Shown one piece after another: positions 21,074 through 32,233 of a stretch of DNA of 64,000 nt. The notes beneath the pieces were generated by a model that had not been told where the DNA came from, made no database searches, and saw nothing but the letters and a program-made list of their open reading frames with translations. Position numbers and translations under genes: made by a program. Every line of letters starts with the position of its first letter. Position 1 is the stretch's first letter. Source of the stretch: Symsagittifera roscoffensis (lineage: Eukaryota; Xenacoelomorpha; Acoela; Convolutidae); the NCBI RefSeq assembly GCF_963678635.1, contig NC_087070.1, forward strand, positions 32,341,704-32,405,703. The letters run 5' to 3'.

Positions 21074-24000
21074 GTACAAAAAATAGCAGTACCACGGCAA
21101 CGCAGTCATTCGATTGCAGTAGCAGCAGGAAACATGAATCATGCAGATATTAATTCTACGGAGCTTCAAGGAAACAACATGGAACGAAAAACAGAAAATA
21201 CTGGTCAAATTTCTCTTTTCAGAAACAATGCTACCCGAATACTCACCTTTTAGTGTTATAAACCATCACAACAGATCAACACCGCCCTTAGAACATTTAA
21301 GAAATTCATCAAGAACCCCGAAATCAACAGAATCAGCAATCTCACAACCATTAGCTCTTCCATCACCCTCAGAACCATCAAGAAGTTCAGCAACCGCATC
21401 TTTATACAGGCACCATCATATTCAATTTTTGAAGCTTGTGTTTCCTCGCAAGACTACTCGGAGGAGAGCACTGAAGAAACTACAAGAATGGCGCACTCCA
21501 AAAGGGTCTGAAAGATTTTGGCGCCGAATTCTGCTTTATCTTCGATGTCATACAATAAGCCTCCAAGGACTAAATGAAGTAACTGAAAAATACTCCCAGA
21601 GAATAAAACGCGGTGAAGGTGGTCGCAAAAGGTGTAGATTTACTTTTTCGACCCGTTTTATGATTACTCGCTTATTCAAGAAACGGGGATCTTCGGAAGA
21701 TTTCAAGTACGAGTTGGCTCAGGCGCCAAAAACCGGAAACGTTGACGATATTATCAAAACTATTCGATCTCGGCTTGAAATTACCGGCTTCAAATCATTC
21801 GTTCCTTCTCCTAGACACGTTCGTCGAGCAACCGCCGAAATAGTCGTTCACTTTACAAACTTCTGTAAGCCCGAGAAAACATTTTCTGGATTTCGAAATG
21901 ACCTAGTTTCTTGCTTCAAAGCAGTTTCGTTTCTTTCACTGAAAACCACGGAGCTTCAAGAATTACGCGTGGATATCTGGGGAGACAGCTGTGATATTGA
22001 CGGTGTGGAGATTACCAGGCTCGCGTTCAGGCTCCTCGATGTCGAAATTAGTGTACAGTCGACTGGCAGCGTTTTCTGTTTCGCAGGTAAGTCAATTTTG
22101 TTTTTGAAAAATATCTCTCATGATTATTAATCTCGGCATTGCTTATATGTTATATATAGTCGCTTATATTTTATATATGCTTAACTTTATTTGCTCTTTA
22201 ACTAAATTAGGCACTTTGGCTCCACGCAGTATATCTTCCAAAAATTAATATTTGTCAAATTAAATTCAGCGTACCGTGTAAAAGACAGCAGATACGCTAT
22301 GGAGCAGAACGTTGGCCCCACCACAGCAGGCAACCAAGAATAGTGTTGGTTGTACAGCCTAACAAACTCCCTAAGACAGTTAGGAGCAAAGCTGACCTAT
22401 AGTGGCGATTCACCATTTTTGTTGCGGCTGGTTATTGGTGTCTCTAATGAGCAGTCATCTGATAGTCTCGTGGCTCCTACTGTGTGTGTCAAATACTACA
22501 TAACTTTCGCCCACTAACTTGCGAGCCAGAGACTGGTAAAAGAAATGAACTCAATATGCTATTTCGAAAAAAAATACTCAAGACGTCACTGGTCAGCATC
22601 AAAGACATTCGATGCGTTTGTCCAGATGCCACCCACATGATTACTCGATGTGTGGAAACAGATCTTCGTAAAATGGCACAAAAAAAACCGATGACACGCA
22701 TCCTCACGAAAATTTGCCATTCAGCGCTTTGAGGAAAATTTGACCAGACGGAGGGCCAAAAAGCCATTTTTTCATTTCACCACTGTCTCGATAGGAGGAA
22801 CAGATCAAGCTGGCAAAGTGGGTGCAGTCTCCCTTTCTGGAATCTGTGCGCTGACTGCCATCGCTGACAAGGAAGAAATGAAAGAGTCTAGCACAGAAAC
22901 TGAAGATCTCTTTTAAAGAGAATGGAAAAATGAAGTTGTTGTTCGCCCAAAAAAATACAGATACGTAAGTTAAGTCTGTAAAAGTTCTACTAGCCATCTA
23001 CCCGAGTCTCGTCTCAAAAGTTCCTGGAAAAACCCTCGGGTGCGTTACCACTGAAGATGCCAGTGACTTTTTGAGAAACAGCTTGAATGAATGCACAAAA
23101 GTACTAAGAGCAAGAGTTGATTTTAACGCTGTAGAGTACAAAAAATGGGCTGAAATTTATTATCAAATTTCAGTGCTTATCTTTGGAGAACAAGGATTGA
23201 CTCCCTAGAAACTAAACCTACTCCTAATGCCACAGCTTGTGGTGAGCAATTTTATACAAATTCTCTGAAAACAATTGTGCAAAGCTTTCGGAAAATCCAA
23301 CCACCATGCAAACAAAGATTTTCAAAGTAGGACAATGTGAGGCTGAGGAAGATTGCATAACCAAGACCCATTAATCCTCGAAATGTTTTTTTTTTCATTC
23401 TGCAAGTTCATCAAATCTGGCAAGTGCACAAGTAGTTTTCTAAACAATATGGGAGACGTCTTGGGAGAAACCAATCCTATTACGTCGTATTTACAAATAT
23501 GTCAAAAAAATCTAGAATTTCCGAAAGTTGCCGTCGGTGAAAAGCGTCCATCTACTCTGTTTTTTTTCTGGTTTGCAATTTTATGTGTTGGATACTTTCG
23601 GTTGTACAGCGGTAGCAGTTGCGGGAAAGAAAGCAAAACCGAATCTAGCACCACAAGATATGGTAAAAAAATGGATCCATGATTTAGGAGGTACTGTCCT
23701 TACCAAAGACAATGCTCAAACCATTCTTCGGGGACATTCCAAGACACCTAACTGCTTTCTTCTGCTGAAAGATGGCAAAGATTTGTTCAAAGGAACGATG
23801 ACTGTAGAGGGACGGTTGCAAAACCGAGTAGTTAAAAACGAAAACAACAACTGATTTGGAATCTAGTGATACTGGGCAAAAACCAAACGAAAGAGCTGGC
23901 TAAAAAAACTGTCACCTGCTGCCATAAATTTCGGGTAGTGATTTCAAGTTTTTGAAGCTAGAATACTTAGTTGACTCTCTTTACTTTGATTCAGTAATTG

Positions 24001-24194
24001 ATCCGACATCTTACCAGCTACATCCGGGGAGTATTTTTTCAGCTATTTATGTCAATGACGAGCGACCACTTTTGATGGAGCAATGTCAAACTAGCGGTGA
24101 AAGTAAGTTTTCTGCAATCGTGGCTCTAAGGAAACATAGAGCTGAAAAATCACCGCAGATTCTAAATACTGAACCCCAAGAACCCCCTTCGTGA
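21074..24194 (+). pseudogene. Unrecognised multi-exon gene, 3' half decayed, BRCT-like end
   Basis: The long frame to 22084 (after acceptor CTCTTTTCAG near 21223) has a Ser/Pro-rich start, a basic middle and LRVDIWGDSCDIDGVEITRL, then a clear donor G|GTAAGT at 22085. Later exons can be followed through KDSRYAMEQN, SGDSPFLLRLVIGVSNEQ and CVCPDATHMITRC with introns of 44-69 nt. From about 23000 one frame continues (DASDFLRNSLNECTKVLRAR, KWAEIYYQISVLIFGEQ, NHHANKDFQS, HNQDPLILEM) but carries four stops (near 23207, 23270, 23336, 23342). It then shifts at a T run near 23560. The end looks like a BRCT domain (MVKKWIHDLGGTVLTKD ... LKLEYLVDSLYFDSVIDP). BRCT domains bind partners in DNA repair. The whole-protein family is unknown to me. 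Host gene or DNA-transposon protein are both possible. Confidence 0.5.
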
Positions 24195-24572
24195 GGCTGA
24201 ACAAACTCAGCCCACATAGTACTCAGCTCACAACATCACAGCCAAACGAGAGATTAGTTTCGACGAGTTCAGAACTAAAAGGACGTTCAAGTTATCCACT
24301 CTAGCGGAATTGCCTTACATATCCCGTCGGGGGCTTTCTTGGGGTCCTTTCGTGGGGTCTAGGACAACAAGCCGACGTGACTTCAAGCCGAAGGGACTTC
24401 GGGTCGAAATTAAAACTTTACAAGCACCTGAAATCTCTATTTTTCAATGGCACCCGTTAATAATCTCAGCCTTTTTTTGAATTATCCGGTTTGAATTCCC
24501 TAATTTTACGTTTTGGCTTGCACTCCCATCGGCTTGATGTCCGGCACCCATTTCGTGAACCTTAGTATCATA
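24195..24572. other. No gene seen
   Basis: Between the decayed gene and the LTR fossil. The only pattern is GC-richer sequence near 24320-24410 with repeats of CCGACGTGACTTCAAGCCGA / AAGCCGAAGGGACTTCGGGT. The AAGCCGA phrases may be short duplications. Confidence 0.4.
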
Positions 24573-24960
24573 CTTGTACCAATTTCGGGCGACAATGTGT
24601 CTGGGTGGCTCCCAGATGAGACCCTCAATGCCTGTTAATTCTCACCTCTGGAAAAGGTGAGGGGAACCGAGTAGCTGGTTTATATAATCTCACGTAAAAA
24701 CAATTTGTATTAGAGCGCGACAGTTTGTTTTTATTGATTCCACAAAGTGTTAGCGGATTCCGCAGATTGTAAGTGAGATATCCAGCAACAACCAGCTTGA
24801 ACAATTGCTAGCTAGAACAACGAATGCGGAAATTACGATCAAATACTTAATCCTTGTCTGTGGAATCCATGAACAAATCTTATATCATTACTCAACCAAA
24901 TTCGTGGATATACCCTTTTAGAATTTAAAATTTGATTGAAAACGGCCATTTTGATTTTTA
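24573..24960 (+). repeat. 5' LTR of the old Ty3/gypsy fossil
   Basis: Pairs with 27333-27649. Relative to the other copy it holds about 80 extra bp after the first 35 bp. It contains GATTCCACAAA and GCGGATTCCGCAGATTGTAAGTG, words otherwise typical of the repeat family at 10.6, 32.8 and 62.9 kb. Confidence 0.65.
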
Positions 24961-25919
24961 AAAATAGTTTTCCTATGTGTATCATAAAAAAGGTTCTTGG
25001 ATCCATTCTGCTCTTAGACCATTCTCCTTATTCCTCCGCCTCCCATAAATAATAATTGACATATCCCAGCAAATTTTTGTAGCCGTGTCAAAACAGTCAT
25101 GCTTGTGGCTTAACGCAACCAATTGAAACTGTCCAACCAAATAATTTGGTTAGTTAAATTGCATAACTAACTAACAGAAAGGCTAGGGATAATAGTTTTT
25201 AAACCATATTGTTGATTTTGGTTTAATTCGGCTAAACGAAATTTCATGTATTAGCTGTTACTGTAAGAACTGATTCCATTTTCATTATAGGATAGATTAA
25301 CAGTGACAACTAATCGTAGTTTTAAATTTAAAACTATGGAATATTTCGAATCAATTCGTGAACGCCCTAGAATGCAAATTCGAATTGATTCGTAGCAGCC
25401 ATAGATTTGAGTTTGAAGCTATTAAAATAAGGTTTAAGTCATTTTTTCATAGGGATCAAACGTAAAAAACATAGCCTATGCCGAAGTTCAATGTCAACTT
25501 GCACAGTTGATCCCTATGCAATTTGACATTCAACGTTGTGGTAGATTCTGGTTGAGGTTATTATTTTCACAATTGTAGTCATTGCATCAATTTCCGCATT
25601 CCAACTCTACTAACACGGTCAAAAAAAACTAGACTTCGCAAAATTTTACCGTTTTAATAGAATAAATTTAGACCGACCGTCGGTCGCAATAATTTCAATT
25701 GTAAATACTTTTCTCCCGTCGGGAACGAGTAGTTCAAGCGATGTGTTCGGTCAAATTCGAATCGATAGCTCTTCAGCTTTATTAAATCTTAGAATTATTG
25801 CTGCTATTACTTCTTGTATACCGCTAGATAATTCGCTTTTCAACTACAAATGCATTTCGTTTTCGATTAAAGCCCTACTATATTTCATAATGCTGAACAA
25901 TAGTTAGTCACCAAAAAGA

Positions 25920-26515
25920 TTGAATACCACGGGAACTTCATCTTCGAAATTTTCTGACCCTTTAGTAATCGTCCCAGATTGGTCTGCTAAACGATCGGTC
26001 CCCGTCCCAGAGGAACACAATATTGCTTTGAAGTATAAAGACGACCTACGTAACAATGACCACTTTAACTTATTGAAACGCTACAAAGCTAACTTCTCTT
26101 TACCTTCTTCCCCACTTATAGCCAAAAATCATTGCTCCAAGAAGTTACTACAAATTATGACCAAGGATGACAAATTCCTATGGGATCTAATCACAACACT
26201 GAAGACAGGACGCCCACTGGAAATTCATGGATTCTCTATGAAAAACTATGAGAAGGACCTGCCTACCAGAGATGATCTACTTTTCTTGGACAAAATAGTA
26301 ATACCAGCTGCGGCGAGGCGCATTCAGTTCGATGATACACGAGCCCATCCGGGCCAGTTTGGCATGAAGTTTCTGGCTCAATTTATCTGGTGGCCACATA
26401 TTTATAGGGAAATATATCACCACGGCAAATCTTGCAAACAATGTTCAAAAGCCGGTAAGAACCTTAAAGTGTTGTTGGGATCGGAGCATATGAGCAAATA
26501 CCGGATTTTTCATTA
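25920..26515 (+). CDS. Integrase zinc-binding remnant of the old Ty3/gypsy fossil
   Basis: A remnant of about 198 codons with the HHCC module (HPGQFGMKFLAQFIWWPHIY, then CKQC) that precedes the DDE core in Ty3/gypsy integrases. Recognisable as family only; decayed part of 24573-27649. Confidence 0.75.
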
Positions 26516-27332
26516 ACGATAAAAGATTAATTTAGATTTCGCCGGTTCTTTGGACGCTTTCTGATCTATATTGATAATCGTTTAGATCAAGGAAAGTCAA
26601 TCATATCAGACCGCCGGGCAAAGAGTTGGGAGCTACACGATGGAGCAGAGGACGGATAAGAAGACGCGGTCATGGAATCCTCCTCAGACTCGGACTCGGA
26701 CATCCCACTGCCAAAGATTATCCATGGAAGTCGAGCAACCCCAATCTTCTCCTCAGACTCGGACATCCCACTGGCAAATATTACCCATGGAAGTCGAGCA
26801 AACCCAATCATAATCTCTAATCGGAAACGGCCTACTCTAGCGAAATTGGCCACTGCTGTTGCCACCCAGCCCAGATCTACAATCAGACCGCCAGCTTTCT
26901 TGTGCTGGTCACCTTCTGATTTCCTCATTCCCCTCACAAAATCGGGGTACGTTCAGACATCGCGGAAGTCTCCCACCGGGAAATCACCCATTATAGTCGC
27001 AGAGCAAGATTCGTGGAGCGAAATATCGTCTACAATAGATCAGGACGTACAACAGGCCATCATAGAACAATTTGACACCGAATACATTTAAAACTCATTG
27101 AACTCATTAAAACTCCATTTTCCAGTTTCTTTATTTTACGATTTGTAGAGTTTGTAGACTTAGTTTAGCTAATTTAACACTAATTAGATACCTGCTAAGT
27201 ATGTTTCATATCGACCAATGGTCGATTTTTCACTTTTTATTGTTGCTTTAGGTTATGACTTTCCTAATTCTTTCTTAATCATGTTATTCTCTCAATTTCT
27301 TAGTCGATCAATTTGAAGCGTCGATCAATCAC

Positions 27333-27649
27333 CTTGTACCATTTTTGGGCGACAATGAGTTTTTAGGATCCCACGTAATATTTACTAATAAATTTGTTTT
27401 AGAGCGCGATAGTTTGTTTTTATTGATTCCACAAACTGTTAGCTGATTCCGCAGATTGTAAATGAGATATCCAGCAATTACCAGCTTGAACAATGGCTAG
27501 CTAGAAAAATGAATGCGGAAATTAGGAACAAATACTTAACCATTGTTTGTGGAATTCATGAGCAAAACTTAAACCAGTACTTAACTAAATTCGTGGATAT
27601 ACCCTTTTAGATTTAAAATGTTTGATTGAAAACGGCTATTTTGATTTTT
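27333..27649 (+). repeat. 3' LTR of the old Ty3/gypsy fossil
   Basis: Pairs with 24573-24960. It carries the same GATTCCACAAAC and GATTCCGCAGATTGTAA words. Just before it, 27311-27330 is a 20-bp exact match to 28125-28144 inside the SET exon. Confidence 0.65.
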
Positions 27650-27898
27650 CAGTTTAGTTTGATCATTCAGTTTTTAATGTTAATTCATTCCTAATCACGT
27701 TATTTTCTCAATTTCTTCTCAATGTATATAATTGTATATACTCAGGGTTTGTTTTTAGAAAATTTAATTAGAACAGGTTGAAAATATAAAATCATGAACA
27801 CAAACGCACTCTTATAAATTGTAAATTGTTTCGAAAACTGATAAAACGTTCCCCGGAACAAAACGAATTTAAATTTTTGTAGATTACCCAAAATCTAT

Positions 27899-28333
27899 TT
27901 AACTGCTGTCGTCAAAAAACGCTTGAGCAACATTGTCTCCATAGTCAAAGCGCAGTTGCTCGAAAGGTGCAATGTCTCTCCCGGCTTTTCGGATGACTAT
28001 TCTTTCACCTATGCTGGAAAGTACAACTTCTACCATTTTCATATTGGCCTCGTTATTCCTCTGGGTTGCGTGGTTCGCGAAACGACCCAGGCAAACGTTC
28101 CATTCATGTAACAGGCACTCCTCATTTGAAGCGTCGATCAATCGCCTAGGAGGACCCGCAACTTGCAATACGTATTCACTTAGAACTCCTAGTTGGAGGC
28201 AGTACTGGTCAGCATTGATGTTGGTGACTACTTTGCCGTGGTGATTCACCAACACGTCATCTTTCTTGAACGATTGCAAAGCAGTCAAACCCAGTAAAAA
28301 TGAAATCATTGATTGAAAAATGAACTGATTCAA
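27899..28333 (-). CDS. SET-domain lysine methyltransferase region
   Basis: A frame of about 144 codons that reads as most of a SET domain: FKKDDVLVNHHGKVV (the first strand pair), GRFANHATQRNN (the NHxC-like cofactor site, with Ala for Ser/Cys), VVLSSIGERIVIRKAGRDIA, and FEQLRFDYGDN (the ELxxDYG end). SET proteins transfer methyl groups from S-adenosylmethionine to lysine, usually on histones. The wording is closest to SETD8/KMT5A or E(z)-type domains; I cannot choose. The frame lacks its own good start, and seven spliced exons with matching direction lie just upstream (28481-30306), so it is probably the last exon of that gene. It ends at TAA 27899. Confidence 0.65.
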   Translation of the reverse strand: MNQFIFQSMISFLLGLTALQSFKKDDVLVNHHGKVVTNINADQYCLQLGVLSEYVLQVAGPPRRLIDASNEECLLHEWNVCLGRFANHATQRNNEANMKMVEVVLSSIGERIVIRKAGRDIAPFEQLRFDYGDNVAQAFFDDSS

Positions 28334-28480
28334 AAATTACTGATTCATCAATGAAATTTTATTTGTAAGATATATTTATCGAGTTAGTAAATTTATAAAG
28401 TACCTCTTCTAAAGACGGGAAATATCACATCACATACGCCGACCCAGCTTTGGGTCAATGCAAGACTCTGAAACTCTTAC

Positions 28481-30306
28481 TGAGCCTCATATGGAAAGCT
28501 CTCAACGTCGTTGGTGGTATGTTTCAGGCTTGCGGTTTTCTCAAGCGGCTGAAATTTCTCTTTCATCCATCATTGAGCAGCCTCGCCACATGGTCAACCA
28601 CCTTCTTCAGGTCATGGGTTGCCCACTTCTGCTTTGAGTAAAAGTTTGTAAATTTACTTGTCAGCTCATGGTAAGTCGTCATCTGCTGAACGAAGTTCTG
28701 TCCGCGCTGCATCTGGCAAACGTTAACGTTGAGAATCTTGTCGGGATCGCACTGCCAACAGAACCTCTTCGTAGGTGTATCCGTCCATATTCTGGTGAAC
28801 ATTTAAAGCTTGCCTCTTCAGCTTTTCCATCTCGAACGTAGTGCTGGTAGACAAAAGCATAAGCTTCGCAACCTTACGTGCGAGACAACGCTTCGGCTGT
28901 TCCAGATTTATGATGCTAATCTATAAAAAAAAAAACGAAATTATTACATGTGATTCCACGTCGGTTTCAATTTTGATAAATAAATCCCTTTGGAAGACAA
29001 TGAAACTTTGTAACGATTGATCTACCTGGCGTTTGAACTGATCAACTATTGGAGCAACCCGGAACACGGCGTTCCCAAATGAATTGACGAAAAACAGTTG
29101 AGTCGTCACCATGTTTTTTGTGTCCCGGACAGCCCGCTGAACAACATAGCTCATTTTGCTCCTCTTTAAATGGATTCTGGCCTCTGTATAGTACAATTTC
29201 GTACCCTGTGCTAGCCAAACTGGAATTCTGTGGGAGACGCGAGAAGTTGACACTAAAAAATTGATTCATTAATTCGAGTCATCAGTGTTTTTTTTATCAA
29301 ATCAGTGTTTTAGATTTAAAAAGTTAATTACAGGCTGCTGGTTCTATGCTCAGCTCCACGGTATCGTCTTCATTTTTTACCTCTATGTTGACAATTGCCT
29401 GGACGACAGCATGTACCGTGGTGTTGATGATCATTTTCTTGCACGTGAACAGAAACGTGACAATGGCCCTGAACAAGGTCAATTGTTCTTTTTGGGTCAA
29501 GGTTCCGTTTCTTTTATCGGCTTCAGGACATTCTGTAAAATGACTTCTTTTGAGAGTCTCCTTTATTATTGGGTTTTCGGCTCGGTAGGCTTTTCCAGGT
29601 TGCTAAAATTGAATATGATTTAGTTTCAATATTTGGTTTACCAAAACATTTAGGCTTGTGTAATGTGAAGTTATTTCTTCAACTTACAGTTTTGCCTACA
29701 TTATCTGGCTCTGCGTGATCACTTTTGCGGCTTTCTGTGGGCTCATTGTTCATGTGGTCTTCTAATTTCGTGGGATCATGGGCTCGTGGTTCCGTGTGAG
29801 TGTAGGTTCGCCTCTCATGGTCATGCGATTGTCTTTCAACTTCTCGATAGTGGAGAAAAGCCGATGGCCATGGAGAATTCGGATACAGTGATGCCGGCAT
29901 GTAGGAATCCAGGTAGGCTGGATATGGCTGATACTGCTGAGGCTGGCACTGATGTCCCATCGAGAGGCCTGAATGGGCATGTCGACGAGGGGTATGTAGT
30001 TGCCCATATGTCGGCGGAATTGGCGAGGCGAAAGGTCGCGGGGCTGCTCGCAAAGGGGTTACCGGTGTCGGAGGAGCAAATGATGTCGTCTCTGGTGGTG
30101 CGAGTGGTGACGGAGGTGCAGGGATGTTAGAAGGCACTGCAAATGGTGACGGAGAGCTGGAAGGCACTGAAAATGAGCTTTAGGCGTTGGAAATTCAACT
30201 CGAGTCCGTAAGTTCTTACCAGATTGGGATGAAAAATGAGAGATGCAACTAATATTGAGCACAAGATGAGGATGAACTGACTGCAAATTAGCGGCAAAGC
30301 TCCCAT
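28481..30306 (-). CDS. Seven-exon gene body upstream of the SET region, unrecognised
   Basis: Exons 30306-30218, 30177-29688, 29602-29332, 29252-29026, 28920-28765, 28712-28602 and 28548-28481 all join in frame through GT-AG introns (40, 85, 79, 105, 52, 53 nt). The start ATG (30306) opens a hydrophobic stretch (ICSQFILILCSILVASLSFF) like a signal peptide or membrane anchor. Exon 2 is Pro-rich (PAPPSPLAPPETTSFAPPTP). Exons 3-7 encode a mostly helical region (KKMIINTTVHAVVQAIVNIE; HRIPVWLAQGTKLYYTEAR; MQRGQNFVQQMTTYHELTSK). The last donor (CA|GTAAGAG) points towards the SET exon, but I could not settle that join. A membrane anchor on a SET protein would be odd, so two genes remain possible. 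Confidence 0.5.
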
Positions 30307-30631
30307 CTCTTATCAGCACCAATTTAATCGAAACACCAGGATATCAAGATAAGAGTCCACCAAGGAATAGCTTCGACACTTTCCACTCTTTTTAGCACAC
30401 CAGATGACAGTAGCATCTTTGCAAAAATGACTGCCTAAAGATAAGACGGCTAATTGGTAATGAAGGCGTCATAGTGATAAGTGGAACTAGACAGTGCAGT
30501 TCTTATCAGTAAAGGCGTCATTATCACGGAAAACTGTCATTAGTCAATTCTTGAACCAAGGCTCATTTCTTTTCAATCATTCAATCACTTCTCAGCTCAG
30601 TCATATATAAGAGTCTTTCATCCTTGTCATC
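30307..30631. promoter_or_regulatory. Divergent promoter region with a TATA box at 30604-30610
   Basis: 325 bp separate the start codons of the minus-strand gene (30306) and the plus-strand gene (30632). On the plus side TATATAA stands 22 nt before the ATG. Repeated GATAAG/CTTATC words (30313, 30348, 30440, 30475, 30506) occur through the region and could be GATA-type sites. That reading is inference. Confidence 0.45.
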
Positions 30632-32233
30632 ATGCTAAGTAGAACTTTTCGGGTAAAGGGTAAAATACAAGTCCTCGATGCCGTCACTTCCATCTGGGAA
30701 AGTGCTAAAATTTTGTCATTAATCAGCGATTGGTGCGTAAAAAATGAATGGTCTGATTGGCCGGGAAGTGCCATCTTCAGTGTCCCAGAAAACAGAAAAG
30801 AAAACGCAACAGCATGGAATATAAGAAAATTCTACGAAGACAATCATACTTGTGTCAACAGCAGAAGGCGGAATTCGAGAAAAGATAAAATATCGTTCAA
30901 CCCCAAACGGCTGCACAGGGACTCGATGGTCTTTTTTGAACATGCTGGGAGTGTCAAAAAAGGGATTGTCATCATCAACGACCTTTTCGTGTCCCAGTGC
31001 AGAGTTCAAACAAGGAGGAAAAACCGCAGGAAGATATTTTGAGTGACCTTGATTATTTTGAGTTGCCAGAAAGTGACATTCCCTTGAAGTTTGCTCCATG
31101 CATCAACGGTGTAATACAGGTAAAATTATCATGTAACTAATCAAATGTGTAACTAATCTACTAATTAATCACATCCAACTATCTTTATTTTCTGTATGAT
31201 CATCGATTTCATCTGATATCCTGAAAATTTATAATGCATTTCCGGATACAACTGATTCTTATTTTTATCGGTATTTAATATACCGTATTCTATTTATACA
31301 CCGTATTCTATTTTGTAATTTTAGCTAGGTAATTTTACCGTATTCTAATTATACACCGTATTCTATTCTGTGATTTTAGCTAGGATCGACTATCTTGCGC
31401 GCAGGAGAAAATTTTCATGTTGAATATTTGAAATTCGATTATTCGAAGAAACGAGCATTTGCTGGAATGAGTTCCATCGAAAAAGCGGATGTCACCCTGG
31501 GAATGCCTTCTGTATTGGCGGAGCTTGCTGAAGAAGAAGCTTTTTTGGTATGTGGCTGTTTATTTCAATTTCGTTGTTTTTCCAAAATCAAATAAGAATT
31601 ATGATTTTATTCTCTTGTGCTTCGTTTTAGAACGATTTTAGCTGCAATTTGAGTGATATTACTCAACCAATTAGTAAAGTTTTTACGACATTTTTGGCGA
31701 TAAAATGATGCGTTGGCTTGATGAGGCAAAAAACAGGTCAAACTTTCATATTGGTTCCAGCTACACCCGTAACCAGAAAGGCCATTGGTCTATCATCCAC
31801 ACAGTGTGCTGCTAAATTTTTGGGCAGTATAACCTCAGGACTTTTTGGATGCCGTCAATCTTGGGATTCTGTGCTGAGGAAAAAATGGGATTTGTTGCCA
31901 GCAAGAAGCAAACGTGAGCTGGACACTCTGATCAAATCTCTCAAGTTCAACGAACACAGAGATTTCCTCATGAGCACAATTCGATGCCATCAAAATGCAT
32001 GCGTGGTAGATATGCCGTCGAGGATAACTACCGAGAAGTATTTAGACATAATATGGCCGAGTCCGCCCAGGATTTTTTTTATGACATGGAATGAACAACT
32101 TGAACTGTTTGCTTATGACTGTTTGTTGTTTTTTGATCTCTTTAAATTAACCGTAATTTGCCGTATTCGTTTTACTGTATGGATTATGTGTTTTGGTCTG
32201 AAAAATATGCCGGCCCGTCAAAGTTGCTCATAA
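30632..32233 (+). CDS. Five-exon gene of unknown function
   Basis: Exons 30632-30950, 30998-31119, 31380-31547, 31631-31673 and 31737-32233 join in frame with GT-AG introns of 47, 260, 83 and 63 nt. The start follows a TATA box by 22 nt. The product (about 382 residues) has an aromatic-rich N-terminus (SDWCVKNEWSDWPGSAIFSV), a basic stretch, an acidic middle (EDILSDLDYFELPESDIPLK), then LRAGENFHVEYLKFDYSKKR and a C-terminal part with Cys/His (STIRCHQNACVVDMPSR) ending in a hydrophobic tail. No known domain is recognised. It is divergent with the SET-associated gene and shares its promoter region. A 56-bp tandem duplication in intron 2 doubles the acceptor site. All exon calls are by eye. Confidence 0.5.
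31281..31384 (+). repeat. 56-bp tandem duplication that includes the splice acceptor
   Basis: TACCGTATTCTATTTATACA ... TTTTAGCTAGG occurs twice (31281-31336, 31337-31384). Both copies carry ATTTTAG, so intron 2 of the plus-strand gene has two possible acceptors about 52 bp apart. Use of the first would add a new segment to the mRNA. Confidence 0.65.

Larger units (their letters stand above)
24573..27649 (+). mobile_element. Old Ty3/gypsy LTR fossil, mostly decayed
   Basis: Two diverged direct repeats (24573-24960 and 27333-27649, roughly 90 percent alike by eye over their shared 250 bp) flank about 2.4 kb. Both begin CTTGTACCA(A/T)TTT(C/T)GGGCGACAAT and share AGAGCGCGA(C/T)AGTTTG and ATTCGTGGATATACCC. 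Between them an integrase zinc module is recognisable on the plus strand (HPGQFGMKFL ... WWPH ... CKQCSKAGKN, 25920-26515), followed by a degenerate core and a Pro/Ser tail. RT and Gag are not recognisable, so most of the interior is lost. The insertion is old, with many breaks. Confidence 0.7.

Noticed and set aside
28563-28802. An apparent E(z)-type CXC motif (CWQCDPD ... NVCQMQRGQ) upstream of the SET exon
   Set aside because: A 52-nt GT-AG segment (28764-28713) with a good branch point covers most of it and restores frame between the neighbouring exons, so the match is probably intron sequence read by chance.
30719-31099. A 126-residue minus-strand protein opposite the unknown gene
   Set aside because: The plus-strand reading has a TATA box, start and in-frame splicing; the minus frame crosses exon and intron alike.
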